Below are positions 13,282-24,272 of a stretch of 64,000 nucleotides of DNA, in pieces. Within the stretch, counting starts at the first letter, position 1; each line of letters opens with the position of its first letter. The DNA is from Arbacia lixula (lineage: Eukaryota > Echinodermata > Echinoidea > Arbacioida > Arbaciidae): positions 15,638,076 to 15,702,075 of the forward strand of contig OZ022597.1 of the NCBI GenBank assembly GCA_963669155.1, given 5' to 3'. The position numbers and the translations under genes were made by a program. The notes below the pieces were generated by a model. That model worked only from the letters and a program-made list of their open reading frames with translations, searched no databases and had not been told where the DNA came from.

Positions 13282-14218
13282 TGTTACAAATGTGTATAAG
13301 TTATACATATATAGCCATACATGTAGCTCTTGAATTAGCTGCACTCTGGGTGCTTGTGACATTCCTTACTGGTGAAATAAACATTTAGCAATGTGTACTG
13401 CCCAGAAGAGTCTAGAATGTTATTTACATGAAAGAATGTTGCAGCTAGCTGAGACTCATTAGCATAATAAAGGAGCTCAGATGGGCTAGTGATGACTCAT
13501 CAGTGTAATCTAGGTCAGGTCAATATTGTTTGTCATGTTTACAAGCATAGGTACAGTATATGTACAATATAGAGCTTACTGGATATATTGAGAAATTTCT
13601 GGAAGTAGAGTTAATGGAACCTTCTAGAATGTATAGATTGTAGTATATATATGAGTTGTTCGAGATAGGAGCTCAGTTTCATATCATCTTGCTCCAGTCA
13701 CCTGTGATAAGAGTAACCTGCATCTAAGATATTGTTGTGACCCTGTCTCAATACCTACCTGTGGATTTATACGAGGACTTTCTCTCCGTGGATAAATACC
13801 TGCCTGTTAAATAGCGCTTATGAGATCCTGCCTGTGAAAGCGTGAAAGCTCTGTGGATTAACATATGACCATCTTGGATCATCTATTTGGACTTGACTAT
13901 CTGGAATACCTGTTCTTCAGCGTACAACATTGGGATCAACATTGCGATCATAATTTGGGAATACTGGATCGGATTATCAACTGGACCATCAGCGAGAGCC
14001 GTGGATCCATTGGACTTCAGTATCCTCCAGCACTGTAAGCTAACCTGTATCCATACATTGTAAAAAAATCTATATACATGTATTTATTTCTTGATGTATT
14101 GAAAGTGAACGCTTGTCTTGGTTTTTGAAGGGGAAAATACCCCATATAATAAAGAACACATAAACTAAATATTGGTATCATTTTGTGCGATCCTTTCTGG
14201 CGTGAACTGATCGTAACA
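13282..14218 (+). mobile_element. Solo LTR (fossil LTR retrotransposon)
   Basis: The 937-bp segment begins TGTTAC and ends GTAACA, and is flanked on both sides by CAGT (13278-13281 and 14219-14222), a 4-bp target duplication. A TATATATAT box lies near 13644 and an AATAAA signal at 14148, in the order expected of U3, R and U5. No internal region or second LTR is next to it, so the element was probably reduced by recombination. The superfamily is not certain; Ty3-like or BEL-like would both fit. The preserved flanking duplication argues against great age. Confidence 0.75.
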
Positions 14219-14508
14219 CAGTGATAAATATTACTTTTGTAATGGTTTTACAAAGCGAGATAAAACGTCAAATTATCATTAAATCTTCACTTGTGCAACA
14301 TGCTGAGAAGGTTGATCTCATGCGCTTGCTCTTCAAATTGGCAGCATTAATCCTCTAAAGTGAATGTCAGATTAGTCCCGTCCTTATCATTCAATAACCA
14401 GCTTCATTTCTTTTCGGCATGGATCAAGTGTGGCTAGAAGCTTCCAAGCAAGGAGACATTGCTCACCTCATGCCGGTGCTTCACACCTAAGCAAGTTTGC
14501 AGTTTTAA

Positions 14509-14740
14509 CTCTCCCACTACCATTGGCGTGAAGATGTGTAGTAAGCCAATGTGGTTTTCAAGGCCTGGTAATGTACGGGTTAACTCTCTCATTACCATTG
14601 GTGTGAAGATGTGTAGTAAGCAAATGTGGTTTTCAAGGCCCGGTAATGTAAGGGTTAACTCTCTCATTACCATTGGCATGAAGATGTGTAGTAAGCCAAA
14701 TGAATGTAGTTTTCAAGGCCTGGTAATGTAAGGGTTACTT
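14509..14740. repeat. 75-bp tandem repeat, three copies
   Basis: The anchor AAGATGTGTAGTAAGC recurs at 14531, 14606 and 14681. Because 75 is divisible by three, both strands carry repetitive open frames (81 and 90 codons) that are by-products of the repeat. Confidence 0.9.
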
Positions 14741-14854
14741 GCTAATGAGTGTAAGAATCCTTGTGCAATAATTCATGACTTTGAACTCATTACTTCATCA
14801 TGTGAAGGCCATTGATGGCAATGAATGTGACACATACATGCGGACAATCTACAG

Positions 14855-14995
14855 ACAGGGTAGTCTCTTTTGCAGGGGAAAAAAATAAAATGTTGTTAAC
14901 ATGGAAGAAAATACTTTCTAAGAACTTCCCTCCCAATAATAGAGCTGGAAACTGACTTCAAGCTGAATTTTGAAGTTGTTGGGAGGAAAATAAGT
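14855..14995. repeat. Dispersed repeat shared with 30515-30640
   Basis: Both places contain AGAACTTCCCTCCCAATAA followed by a related AACTGACTT/AATTGACTT stretch. Class unknown. Confidence 0.5.
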
Positions 14996-15250
14996 GGGAT
15001 TAACTCGCAAGACCTGGGAGGAAACAATCAAAGAAAGTGTTGAACATTGCCCACATTGACCCAAATGACAGGACAGTATGGAGGAGAGCCATCAAGGAAA
15101 TGAACTGTCCAACCCCACAAATGGGGAAAATGGGACTTTAAACGTATGATGATAATGATGATAATGATGATAATTAGTGCTGCATGGTATCTCATGATTC
15201 ATGTAATCATACAGCACACAACATATGGGAGAGCAACTATATCTTTCTAA

Positions 15251-15570
15251 TCCTTTGATGGATTTTTATCAAACCTTCACTGATATGCGACAATTTTTTT
15301 TCTGTTATGATTAAAACCAATTGAACTTCAGGGTGGATGTTCGCTTTAATGTTCAGACAACCCAAACAAATACAGACATTGGCTATTCATGGCATGCAGG
15401 CATACATGTATGTACATCCTTTGATGGATTTTTATCAAACCTTCACTGATATGCGGCATTTTTTTTCTGTTATGATTAAAACCAATTGAACTTCAGGGTG
15501 GATGTTCCCTTTAATGTTCAGACAACCCAAACAAATACAGACATTGGCCACTCATGACATCCAGGCATAC
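15251..15570. repeat. 166-bp direct duplication
   Basis: TCCTTTGATGGATTTTTATC starts at 15251 and again at 15417, with about 140 bp of near-identity following each. Confidence 0.9.
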
Positions 15571-15839
15571 TGTACATGTATCCAGTACAACATCTCTCCC
15601 TTGAAACTCAAGCAGTGTGCACAACAGCAACTGTTTGGATGAGAGCGCAGGCAGGCAGGGAAAACTGTGATGCTAATAGATGCAATGTGAGATGGAATGT
15701 TCGACTGATTACCTATGAATGATGTGTAACCTCAGTTAGCGCTGAATACTTGGCATTCCGGTGTTAATGTCAATTTCACACTGCTAGCCATGAGTCCTGC
15801 AAACACTTGTCCTGTTCTCCTCTCGCTCCTGCCCGCTTA

Positions 15840-16435
15840 GACTCGCTCCCAGGCTGTCGGACATATTTCTCATCCAATTTGACAAAACAAAACAAGTACT
15901 CATAAGTCAAATGTCATAAGACTAGTCCATTTTTCTTTCCTCCATTTTTGGGTGAGCTGAAGAAAAACTTAAAGAGCATATACTGTACTGGGAAGGCAAA
16001 AAAACCTTCAAAAGGTAATTGTGAGCAATCTTCTTGCCAATGGTCTTAAATTCATGTATAGACCATTTTAGAAGCTTGCTGAAAGTCATTTGCCCTCAAA
16101 TGATCCACATATGGAGTAATTAATGACTAATGATTAGATCCTCAAAATGTTCGGGCCGAACATTTTGAGGATTTGTGATTTAATCACTCATTACTCCAAA
16201 TGTAGATCATTTTAGGGCAAATAACTTTCAGCAAGCTTCTAAAATAGACAAAACATGAATTTAAGACCATTGCCAAGAAGATTGCTAACAATTACATTTT
16301 GAATGCTTTTTTGCCTTCCCAGTACAGTATATGCTCTTTAAGAAGGATGCGTCTACTGCAGCCAGACCCTTTTATTGATTAATCATTCCCAATAGCCTGG
16401 AGGTAAGGCTACTACCTTCTTACCTCAAGCAGCGT
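15840..16435 (+). mobile_element. F5 element interrupted by F1
   Basis: F5 sequence (GCTCCCAGGCTGTCGGAC to GTGAGCTGAAGAAAAAC) is interrupted at TTAA by an F1 palindrome and resumes at GAAGGATGCGTCTACTGCAG, ending AGCCTGGAGGTAAGGCTAC. Confidence 0.7.
15970..16341. mobile_element. F1 palindromic element, copy 1
   Basis: A full-length 372-bp inverted repeat with TTAA at both ends. The left end reads AGAGCATATACTGTACTGGG and the right end is its complement. The centre is AATGTTCGGGCCGAACATT with no real loop. No coding capacity. It is nested in an F5 element. Confidence 0.9.
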
Positions 16436-16624
16436 TCCTACCAGTCTCATGTCTGGGCTTCCAGATGCTGTTTTTTTGTTTTTTTTTTTTTTTTTTTTTT
16501 GCATTCACTGCAATCACAACAAGGTCTGGTATAACAAAGACTAGCTTCATCTTCTCTCTGTGTGTGATTGGAGAGGGATGGAGAAATGGCATTTAGTCTG
16601 TGTACCCAGACTTATACAACTTTT

Positions 16625-16838
16625 ATAGTGAGAGTTACCCCGCATCAGGTCTGGACCTGATGCGGGGTAACTCGCACTATCACTAATTACTGCAAATGTG
16701 GATAGTTTTAGGGCAAATAACTTTCAGCAAGTTTCTAAAACGGACAATACATAAATTTAAGACCAATTGGCAAGAAGATTGCTCACTATCACCCTTTGAA
16801 GGCCTTTTTGTCTTCCCAGTACAGTATACTCCCTTTAA
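16625..16838. mobile_element. F1 right half (copy 2) joined to a short hairpin
   Basis: The right arm of F1 runs from about 16680 to TTAA at 16835-16838. In place of the left arm there is an unrelated hairpin (16625-16680) with arms AGTTACCCCGCATCAGGTC and GACCTGATGCGGGGTAACT. This is a rearranged or chimeric copy. Confidence 0.75.
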
Positions 16839-16839
16839 A

Positions 16840-17611
16840 GAGCTAGGATTCACTACTTCATCAAATAAACTGTTGATACAAAATCATCTGCAGAAACAAG
16901 ACAAACTAACCAATTGTGTATAGTCCTATAATGTACCTGTACTTAAAGTTCATGATTTGTGGATAAGATCTCGCAGATAGCCATTCCCAGCAAATGTATC
17001 CTTCTACTATAAACATTTGACAATCTAAGATATGTCGATGCAATGGTAAGTTGACTTGACTGTCAAAACATGAAACATATCAACACGATGTACCCTGCTG
17101 GAAAGATTAGTTGACATCGAGCAGTCAAGTGGGCATGTATTGTACCTAATATGCTTATGTCATCCACAATCCAACTTACAATATTCTAGTCTAGTACCAC
17201 AACAACACACAGAAAGAGCTTTGCTATCAGAAATACAATTCATGTTCGATGTATTCTGGCTAACCTGGGCAACACAAAAGCAACATTCCATTTGATTGAG
17301 CGATTCCATTCTACTTGCCTTGATCCTGAGCATAAACACAGAGCCAAACCAATCCTTCCACTTTCCTCCTCCCATGCTACTCTTTTCCTCAAAAGCAATT
17401 TTACAATTCGCTGATTTTGATTTCCAAACAAGTTTCAAAAGCTCTGCAGATTTGCCTGCTCATGTACGTGTAATTCCAATACCCCCCCCCCCCCCCCTTC
17501 TCTATCTTCCTCTTATGTGTACCAATACAAGACTAATCATGCTGTTTTTGAAAGCATTCGTCGAGTCATGTTCAAAGAGGATAGTTTCTGAGACGCATGA
17601 TATGCTTCTTT
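16840..17611. other. No gene recognised; contains a C tract
   Basis: Frames on both strands (up to 105 codons) overlap each other and show no domain or splice support. A 17-base C tract lies at about 17481. Confidence 0.35.
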
Positions 17612-18029
17612 AGGCCATGTTTATCAACTTTTCAGAAATTCAAATGCGTTTCCAAAGGCCTTTACGAACGCATTTCCAAACGCCTTTAAATAAACGGGGC
17701 GTTAATCAACTCCACAGGCTTTTACGAACACGTTTCCAAACTCGTTTTAAAAAAACGGTGCGTTTATCAACTCGATCAAGACGAAAACCGGCCTTGTCAC
17801 CGAAAACACGTGGTTTAAACGCATTTCAAAACAGCTTTGCGTTTATCTCGCTTCTTTAAACGCGTTTCTGGTTTAGGTTCGTACAAATTGGCGTGTTTCA
17901 AAACAGCTTTCCAAACCCCATAATCAAAACACCTTTGCATTTATCAACTCGTTTAAAAGCGTTAAAAAAAAATTGAAACACGTTTGGAAACCTTAATTCT
18001 ACCAAAAAAAGAGTTGATAAACACGCCCA
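17612..18029 (+). mobile_element. F3 element, copy 2
   Basis: It starts GGCCATGTTTATCAAC, ends GTTGATAAACACGCCC, and is filled with variants of AAACGCGTTT and of AAAACAGCTTTGCGTTTATC. No coding capacity. Confidence 0.85.
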
Positions 18030-18324
18030 TAATTGTGCATTCTGAACAGCTCTATACATCATTCTGATTTGAGTGCCACACCAGAAAAGCCTTCACCACA
18101 TAGAATGTGTCACTCTTTTCAGGATATTTGTCTATATTTCTATATTTTTACTAAAACTTGCATGAAGTTTTCGAAGCAAATCTGGAATATCAGCGGGGAA
18201 GATTGAAGGATTAAAGTGAGTGCGGATACACCTGGTGACAGGTAGAAGTAATGTAGGTCAGTAGATTATAGGGGGAAATGCAACTTGGTGGGGACAACTG
18301 TTCAAGTCTCCAGTCTACTACACA

Positions 18325-18486
18325 AGGGGCGTCTTCATTAGCCCGATGTGGGCAAAATAGTGAGCTTGTTCTGATCGGGTAAGCTAGCCAGATCACGAAA
18401 TAGCTAGCTATTTGCCTCTTCATTAGCCAGATCAGGCAAAATAGCTTGCTATTTGGTTGAGAAAATTTCCCAAGAAATCTTGGGCT
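18325..18486 (+). mobile_element. F2 element, truncated copy 2
   Basis: Only the left part of F2 is present (GGGGCGTCTTCATTAGCCCG to AGAAATCTTGGGCT). It breaks off where an F6 repeat begins. Confidence 0.8.
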
Positions 18487-18660
18487 GAGTGGTAACACAG
18501 ACTATGCCCCAATCCCATCCTCGCTCCTAGAAGGGAAGAAGCCAGAGGAGCTATGACGTCATTAGGGCGTAGTCTGTGTTACCAGACGTAGTTGTTGACA
18601 AACTGGTTTGTGTCCAAGCAGCTCACAGCCTAGTACCTACATGTAGGCTAACATTTGGAT
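18487..18660. repeat. F6 repeat forming a foldback
   Basis: GGTAACACAGACTATGCCCC at 18490 faces GGGCGTAGTCTGTGTTACCAG at 18566. Related sequence occurs at 28407-28690 and 37288-37690. Confidence 0.7.
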
Positions 18661-18931
18661 TGTGTAGAATAGGTGGTCATGATGAGAAACACATGGTTAT
18701 TGTGAAAGTGAATGCAACTAGCAGTACATCAGAAGGAGATATGTAGATAAAGGAAGATTAGCAGAAATAACAAAAAATAAAATCAGAACTAGTAGGAAAA
18801 TCATGATTTCTATGATGAGCTGTAAATGCATATTGGAAGAAGAAAATTGGTGCAGTAACAAGACCATGCCAACACACAATTTCTTTGAGTGTGACACTCC
18901 ATAGCAGGATGCACACAAGAAGAAGAAGACA

Positions 18932-19043
18932 GGGGCCATATTCCTGAAACCTTACTAAAAGCCTAGTTAGTTGCTAAAGTGCATTCAGCTGCATGCATTT
19001 TTAGTAACTAACTAGGCTAGTGAGGTTTCATGAATGTGGCCCC
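18932..19043. mobile_element. 112-bp palindromic MITE
   Basis: The ends GGGGCCATATTCCTGAAACC and GGTTTCATGAATGTGGCCCC are inverted. The interior pairs AAGCCTAGTTAGTTGCTAAA with TTTAGTAACTAACTAGGCTA. Confidence 0.85.
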
Positions 19044-19459
19044 TGGTAGATAACACTGAACAGGGGATGATGTTCAGAAACACGTAATTAGTGTGTGTGA
19101 ATGCACCTACATTGGAAGTTGACAGAAGAAGGTGAGCACAGTCAAGAATAGCCTTACTTTCATGCTTTCTAACATTTATAATTCAAACTTAAAAAATTAA
19201 GGCTAATTTTTAAGACTCTTGTTCATATCTTTCATTCTCTCCCCACCCCCCCCCCCCCCCCCTTAGATATTATATTGCGGCCATACCTGTTTATTGAATA
19301 TTAACTTTAAATTGATAATGCCTGGCAGCCTGGAAGCTAGGCTAAGAGCTGATAAGTGTTGAGTGGTAGTGCTGGCTGGCTGCTGTGCCTGGCGCGCTGG
19401 CCAGGTCTGCCTGTCAACCTGAGCTGCTGCTGACAGCATGGGTAGAGGAGTCCACTTAC

Positions 19460-19692
19460 ATCTAGCCTGCCTTACAAGCCCTTGCACATTTCCACTCAAA
19501 TTGACAATAATCAATGGATAGGTCTGGCTACAGGAGACTAATCATTCCCAATTACTCTTTCAGCTTGCTAAAACATATGGGATGGGCTGAGAAATGAGGA
19601 GAATGATACAGTGACTAGTCTTAAAGTACTAGACTCGTCAGTTGGGACTAGAAATGTTCGATAGCCTGGGAATGAGGCTACTACTGACAGCA
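19460..19692 (+). mobile_element. F5 element
   Basis: TAGCCTGCCTTACAAGC at the left, GGTCTGGCTACAGGAGACTA and CAGTGACTAGTCTTAAAGTA inside, and TAGCCTGGGAATGAGGCTAC at the right match the other F5 copies. A C tract lies upstream at 19246-19262. Confidence 0.7.
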
Positions 19693-19716
19693 TGATAAGA
19701 GGAGTCTGCTTTCATT

Positions 19717-19925
19717 TAGCCTGGCTTCAAGGCTATTGGCATTATAAATCAAAACTATTCGCTAGAGGGGTTTAGCTGGAGTAGACTAGTCATTCTTGAT
19801 CGGTTCTTCACTTTCTCGTAGTGAGCAAAGAGCAGAATGATTCAGTAACTAGTCTAATGAATAGTAGACTCTATATTTTCAATTTGGATTGTAAATGTCT
19901 AACGTCCTGGAAAGCAGTCTGCGGG
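19717..19925 (+). mobile_element. F5 element
   Basis: TTAGCCTGGCTTCAAGGCT, GGAGTAGACTAGTCATTCTT, CAGTAACTAGTCTAATGAAT and a terminal TCCTGGAAAGCAG repeat the F5 layout directly after the previous copy. Confidence 0.7.
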
Positions 19926-20174
19926 GTTTGAACTCCGTTACTATGGAAACAATTCTTGTCTGATTTAAAGAATACCATGAAGGAATCATCTCAAAATAAT
20001 CCGATGATGACGAGACAGTTCTATAATAATCATGACCCATGATTATTACCATTTCTTCCCTGTCTGTACCTTCAACATCCAAGCAGCTTGAGAGATAGAG
20101 ATAGAAGTCATGCCCTGAAATTAAAGGGCTCAAACCACTAATTTGGTATTCTCTTAATATGAGTATGTAGTATG

Positions 20175-20555
20175 TTACAGGGAAATTTCCTGTACTGGGA
20201 AGACAAAAAGCCATCAAAAGGGTGACCGTGAGGCGTGAGCAATCTTCTTGCCAATGGATTTAAATTCATGTACTGTCCATTCAAGGAACTTGCTGAAAGT
20301 TATTTGCCCTTATATGATCCACATTCTGAGTAATTATTGCTTATTAGTGAAATCCTCAAAATGTTCGGCCCGGACAGTTTGCAAATTTGTGATTTAATCG
20401 CTAATTACTCCAAATGTTGATCATTTGAGGGCAAATAACTTTCTGCAAGCTCCTAAAATGGACAGTACATGAATTCAAGACCATTGGTAAGGAGATTGTT
20501 CCCGATCACCCTTAAGAAGGCTTTTTGTCTTCCCAGTACAGTATACTACCTTTAA
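20175..20555. mobile_element. F1 palindromic element, copy 3 (diverged)
   Basis: Both arms are recognisable; the left end is degraded (GGAAATTTCCTGTACTGGGA) and the right ends ACTACCTTTAA. It carries the GAAGAC/GTCTTC variant that marks a second F1 subfamily. Confidence 0.8.
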
Positions 20556-21229
20556 AGAGGAGGATAATAACAAAAGAAAATTCCCCACAAATTAAAACCA
20601 CAGACATAACCTACCAGCAAGATTATTTCAGTGCATTTCTACACTTGCTACAGAAGCTGTCCAAATGGTGTGAAATTTTAGCAGCTGCCAGGAGACTTTT
20701 GAAAAGACCCTTGCTACCCAAATTCTTCTCTTCTGAAGCAGTGCCTGTTCTGTCTTCACAATCCTCATATTCCTTGCCTTCAGAATCATTGCAAGGTCAT
20801 TGATTCGCAGCTGATGTATTTCTGAGAGTTTTCACACCACCACATTTCAAAAGCTTCTAGAGAAATTTGACTGCGCACAGTCGACTAGCATGCCGCCCTT
20901 CTATACTGAAGTACTGACAAAATTGATCACTATTTACTCAAATTGTAATGTTCCAATGCCAGGAAAGCTTGCAACATGGCTATTCCATACAACTAAACTG
21001 AGTGAGACCTGTCATATTACATCATCATACCATTGGTGATATCTAGCCAAATGTATTCCAAAATGTACTGCGTAAACAACGAACTTTCACAATTTGTCCT
21101 TGACAAATTATAATCACGTCATTGTCCTGTCATATGAATAACCATACATCTTCAACCCAGCTGCACTACCTGCTTCTCTGAACAACATTGATTTGGTCGT
21201 GTTTGAAGGTTTGCATGGTGGTATGATCA
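20556..21229 (+). other. No certain gene; weak exon-like frame at 20632-20801
   Basis: After the acceptor-like GATTATTTCAG at 20622-20632, about 56 codons are open to a TGA at 20802 (AFLHLLQKLSKWCEIL...SSYSLPSESLQGH). Composition is plausible but there is no homology I recognise. Nothing else is seen. Confidence 0.2.
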
Positions 21230-21424
21230 ATCACGAAAGAGGTTTACGGTACACCATGTGTAAAGTCCTGAGAGGACTGAGATGAGAAAACGTGGATAGA
21301 ATTGAAGGTGAAATGGACAGGCGAGAAAGTGGAGATTTGAAAGTAGAGTATTCTTTCGAAATGTGAGTGTAGTCCTGAAAAGGACTGTAAACCAGAAAGC
21401 GTGAAGAGCTGATGAGTAGAGAGG

Positions 21425-21510
21425 TGGACTCGACGTTTCGGGCAGATTGACTGTCCGTCCTGAAGACTCCTGAAGACGGACAGTCAATCTGCCCGAAATG
21501 TCGAGTTAGT
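21425..21510. repeat. Perfect hairpin with CGAAA-GTC block
   Basis: ACTCGACGTTTCGGGCAGAT and the following 20 bases are mirrored across a short centre (GAAGACTCCTGAAG). The plus strand reads CCTGAAGACGG...GCCCGAAATGTCG, a block that resembles repeat tails in several animals, perhaps Penelope-like retroelements. See the findings. Confidence 0.7.
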
Positions 21511-21779
21511 CTATTTTACAAGCTTGCTGAAAGTTATTTTCCCTCAAATGATCTACATTTGGAGAAATGAGCGATTAAATCACAAATCCTCAACAACATT
21601 TTGAGGATTTGATCATTAATCATTAATTACTCCATTATGTGGATCATTTGAGGGCAAATAACTTTCAGAAAGCTTCTAAAATGGACAATACATGAATTTA
21701 AGACCATTGGCAAGAAGATTGCTAACAATTACATTTTGAAGGCTTTTTTTGCCTTCCCAGCTCAGTATATGCCCTTTAA
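21511..21779. mobile_element. F1 palindromic element, copy 4 (left end missing)
   Basis: F1 sequence starts mid-left-arm directly after the hairpin and runs to TTAA at 21776-21779. Confidence 0.85.
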
Positions 21780-22023
21780 TAGCAACACTGTTTCCTGACA
21801 TGTCTGTAGAATGAAGGCTAGTCTGCAGTTTCAGACTGATAGATTCAAGTTAAGACTCACGGCCCCCTTGTATGCCATACTAACGCAGTATTACAGAGAC
21901 ACATCAATATGGAATTTTCACACAAACAGGAAAGACAGCGCGAATATGCACTAATGCTGTAATATAATATTGCCATAATTCTGCAGGTTGGATTCGGCAT
22001 GGATATGAACAGTGAATTACATT

Positions 22024-22283
22024 TTAAAGGGCATATACTGTTCTGGGAAGGCAAAAAAGCCTTCAAAATGTAATTGTTAGCAATCTTCTTGCCAATGGTC
22101 TTAAATTTTGAGGATTTACCATTAATTATTAATTACTCCATATGTGGATCATTTGAGGGCAAATAACTTTCAGCAAGCTTCTAAAATAGACAATACATGA
22201 ATTTAAGACCATTGGCAAACAGATTGCTAACAATTACATTTTGAAGGTTTGTCTGCCTTCCCAGTATAGTATATGCCCTTTAA
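22024..22283. mobile_element. F1 palindromic element, copy 5 (internal deletion)
   Basis: TTAA at both ends; the middle of the left arm is missing, giving 260 bp instead of about 370. Confidence 0.85.
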
Positions 22284-22369
22284 CAGGGGTATGGTGAAAG
22301 TTATACACCTAGCAAATGCATGCAATAGAAGCATGACATACATTTCCCAAACAATGCAGTGCAATAAGC

Positions 22370-23640
22370 AGTATTGTGGTCAATATACAAAAATATGATC
22401 TGGAATTGAAATATTGAGCACGACTACATTGTTGCACTAGTCATGACCTAAATTTGACCCCAATGTTCAGCCTTCTGTGCTTGTTGCCCCCCCCCCCCCC
22501 CCCCCCCCCCCTGGCTAACTGGGCTGGGGAGGGCGGGAGGGTTGTCACCTAGCCAAACAGTCCATTAGAACAAGCAGTATCGTGGGCAATATACAAAAAA
22601 TATGACCTGCAATTGAAATATTACCGAGTGATACAATGTTGCACTTTTAATGACCTAAATATGAACCCAATGCTGAGCCTGCTGAGCTTGTTGCCATGCT
22701 GGCTGGCTGGGCTGGGGAGGGCAGGAGGGTTGTCGCCTAGCCAAATGTCGCATTGCAACCAGCAATGTTGTGGGTAATGTACAAAAATATAACCTGGAAC
22801 TAAAACATTACCCAGTACAGCACTACTACAATATTGCACTTGTCATGAACTAAATATGACCCTAATGCTCTAAGCCTGCTGTGTTTGTTGCCCTGTTGGC
22901 TGGTTAGGCTGGGAAGGGAAGGAGGGTTGCGCAGCCAAATATCGCAGGTAATATACAACAAAATATAACCTGGAATTAAAATATTACCCAGTGCAGCACC
23001 ACTACAATGTTGCACTTGTCATGACCTATATATGACCCTAATGGTAAGCCTGCTGTGTTTGTTGCCCTGTTGGCTGGTTAGGCTGGGAAGGGAAGGAGGG
23101 TTGCGCAGCCAAATGTCGCAGGTAATATACAACAAAATATAACCTGGAATTAAAAATATTACCCAGTGCAGCACCACTACAATGTTGCACTTGTCATGAC
23201 CTAAATATGACCCCAATGCTAAGCCTGATATGTCTGTTTCCCTGTTGGCTGGTTAGGCTGGGAAGGGAAGGAGGGTTGCGCAGCCAAATGTCGCAGGTAA
23301 TATACAACAAAATATAACCTGGAATTAAAAATATTACCCAGTACAGCACTACTACAATGTTGCACTTGTCATGACCTCAATATGACCCCAATGCTAAGCC
23401 TGATATGTCTGTTTCCCTGTTGGCTGGTTAGGCTGGGAAGGGAAGGAGGGTTGCGCAGCCAAATGTCGCAGGTAATATACAACAAAATATAACCTGGAAT
23501 TAAAAATATTACCCAGTACAGCACCACTACAATGTTGCACTTGTCATGACCTAAATATGACCCCAATGCTCTAAGCCTGCTGTGTTTGTTGCCCTGCTGG
23601 CTGGCTGGGCAGGAGAGGGCAGCAGGGTTGTTGCCCAGGT
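22370..23640. repeat. ~175-bp tandem array, about 7 copies
   Basis: The anchor AACCTGGAATTAAA recurs at 22967, 23141, 23316 and 23491 (174-175 bp) with more diverged units to the left. Each unit contains CTGTTGGCTGGTTAGGCTGG and GAGGGTTGCGCAGCC. Long C tracts lie in the left part (about 22488-22511) and just beyond the right end (about 23650-23669). Four minus-strand frames of 65-72 codons are repeat by-products. Confidence 0.9.
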
Positions 23641-23669
23641 AGGTGCTCCCCCCCCCCCCCCCCCCCCCC

Positions 23670-24070
23670 TAACAATGCTGACAATGGCCAGGTGGCGCAT
23701 GCATTACATCATACAGGAAGCAGAGGAGGTGGAATAGTGCTAACAAGGCACAGTCTGCCCCTGGTTCCTGCATGGCTCCCTGTTTACTTGTTTACTCTAT
23801 TTACACGGCTGCAGACTCGAAATCAGCCTTAATTTGACAGCTTCGCAGAGAGATGTGGGCGTTGATATGATACCTCAAGTGCCAATTAAGTCTAGACTTT
23901 TGAAATGGGTTTCTTTAGCAATAACGGAAATGCAAATCAGACAATATGAACATAAATGTTTGTTTTTTACTCTTGAACATTTGCCAGGTGCAGGTCAAAA
24001 GTTTACGGCTCTTTCAATGCTGTGAAGCCAGCATGGCCTCTATGCCCAAACACAGTCGCCCCTGCCATGC
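23670..24070. other. No gene recognised
   Basis: Unique-looking sequence without a supported exon. Confidence 0.35.
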
Positions 24071-24071
24071 T

Positions 24072-24272
24072 AGTCTAATTTCTAGGCTGTAGGAAATTTC
24101 TTTACCAAACTTTCCAATAAAGGAGTCTGGCCACAGGAGACTAATCACCCAATTTCTTCTCATGCTCACACCATACAGGAGAATGATGGAGTTACTAGTC
24201 TTTTTAGTAATACACTCTTATTTTTCAGGTTGGGTTATAAATGTGCAAAGCCTGGAAGGCAGACTACTACCC
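24072..24272 (+). mobile_element. F5 element
   Basis: Contains AGGAGTCTGGCCACAGGAGA, GGAGTTACTAGTCTTTTTAG and AGCCTGGAAGGCAGACTAC in the F5 order. Confidence 0.65.

Noticed and set aside
14434-14731. Repetitive 81- and 90-codon frames on both strands
   Set aside because: By-products of a 75-bp tandem repeat whose length is a multiple of three.
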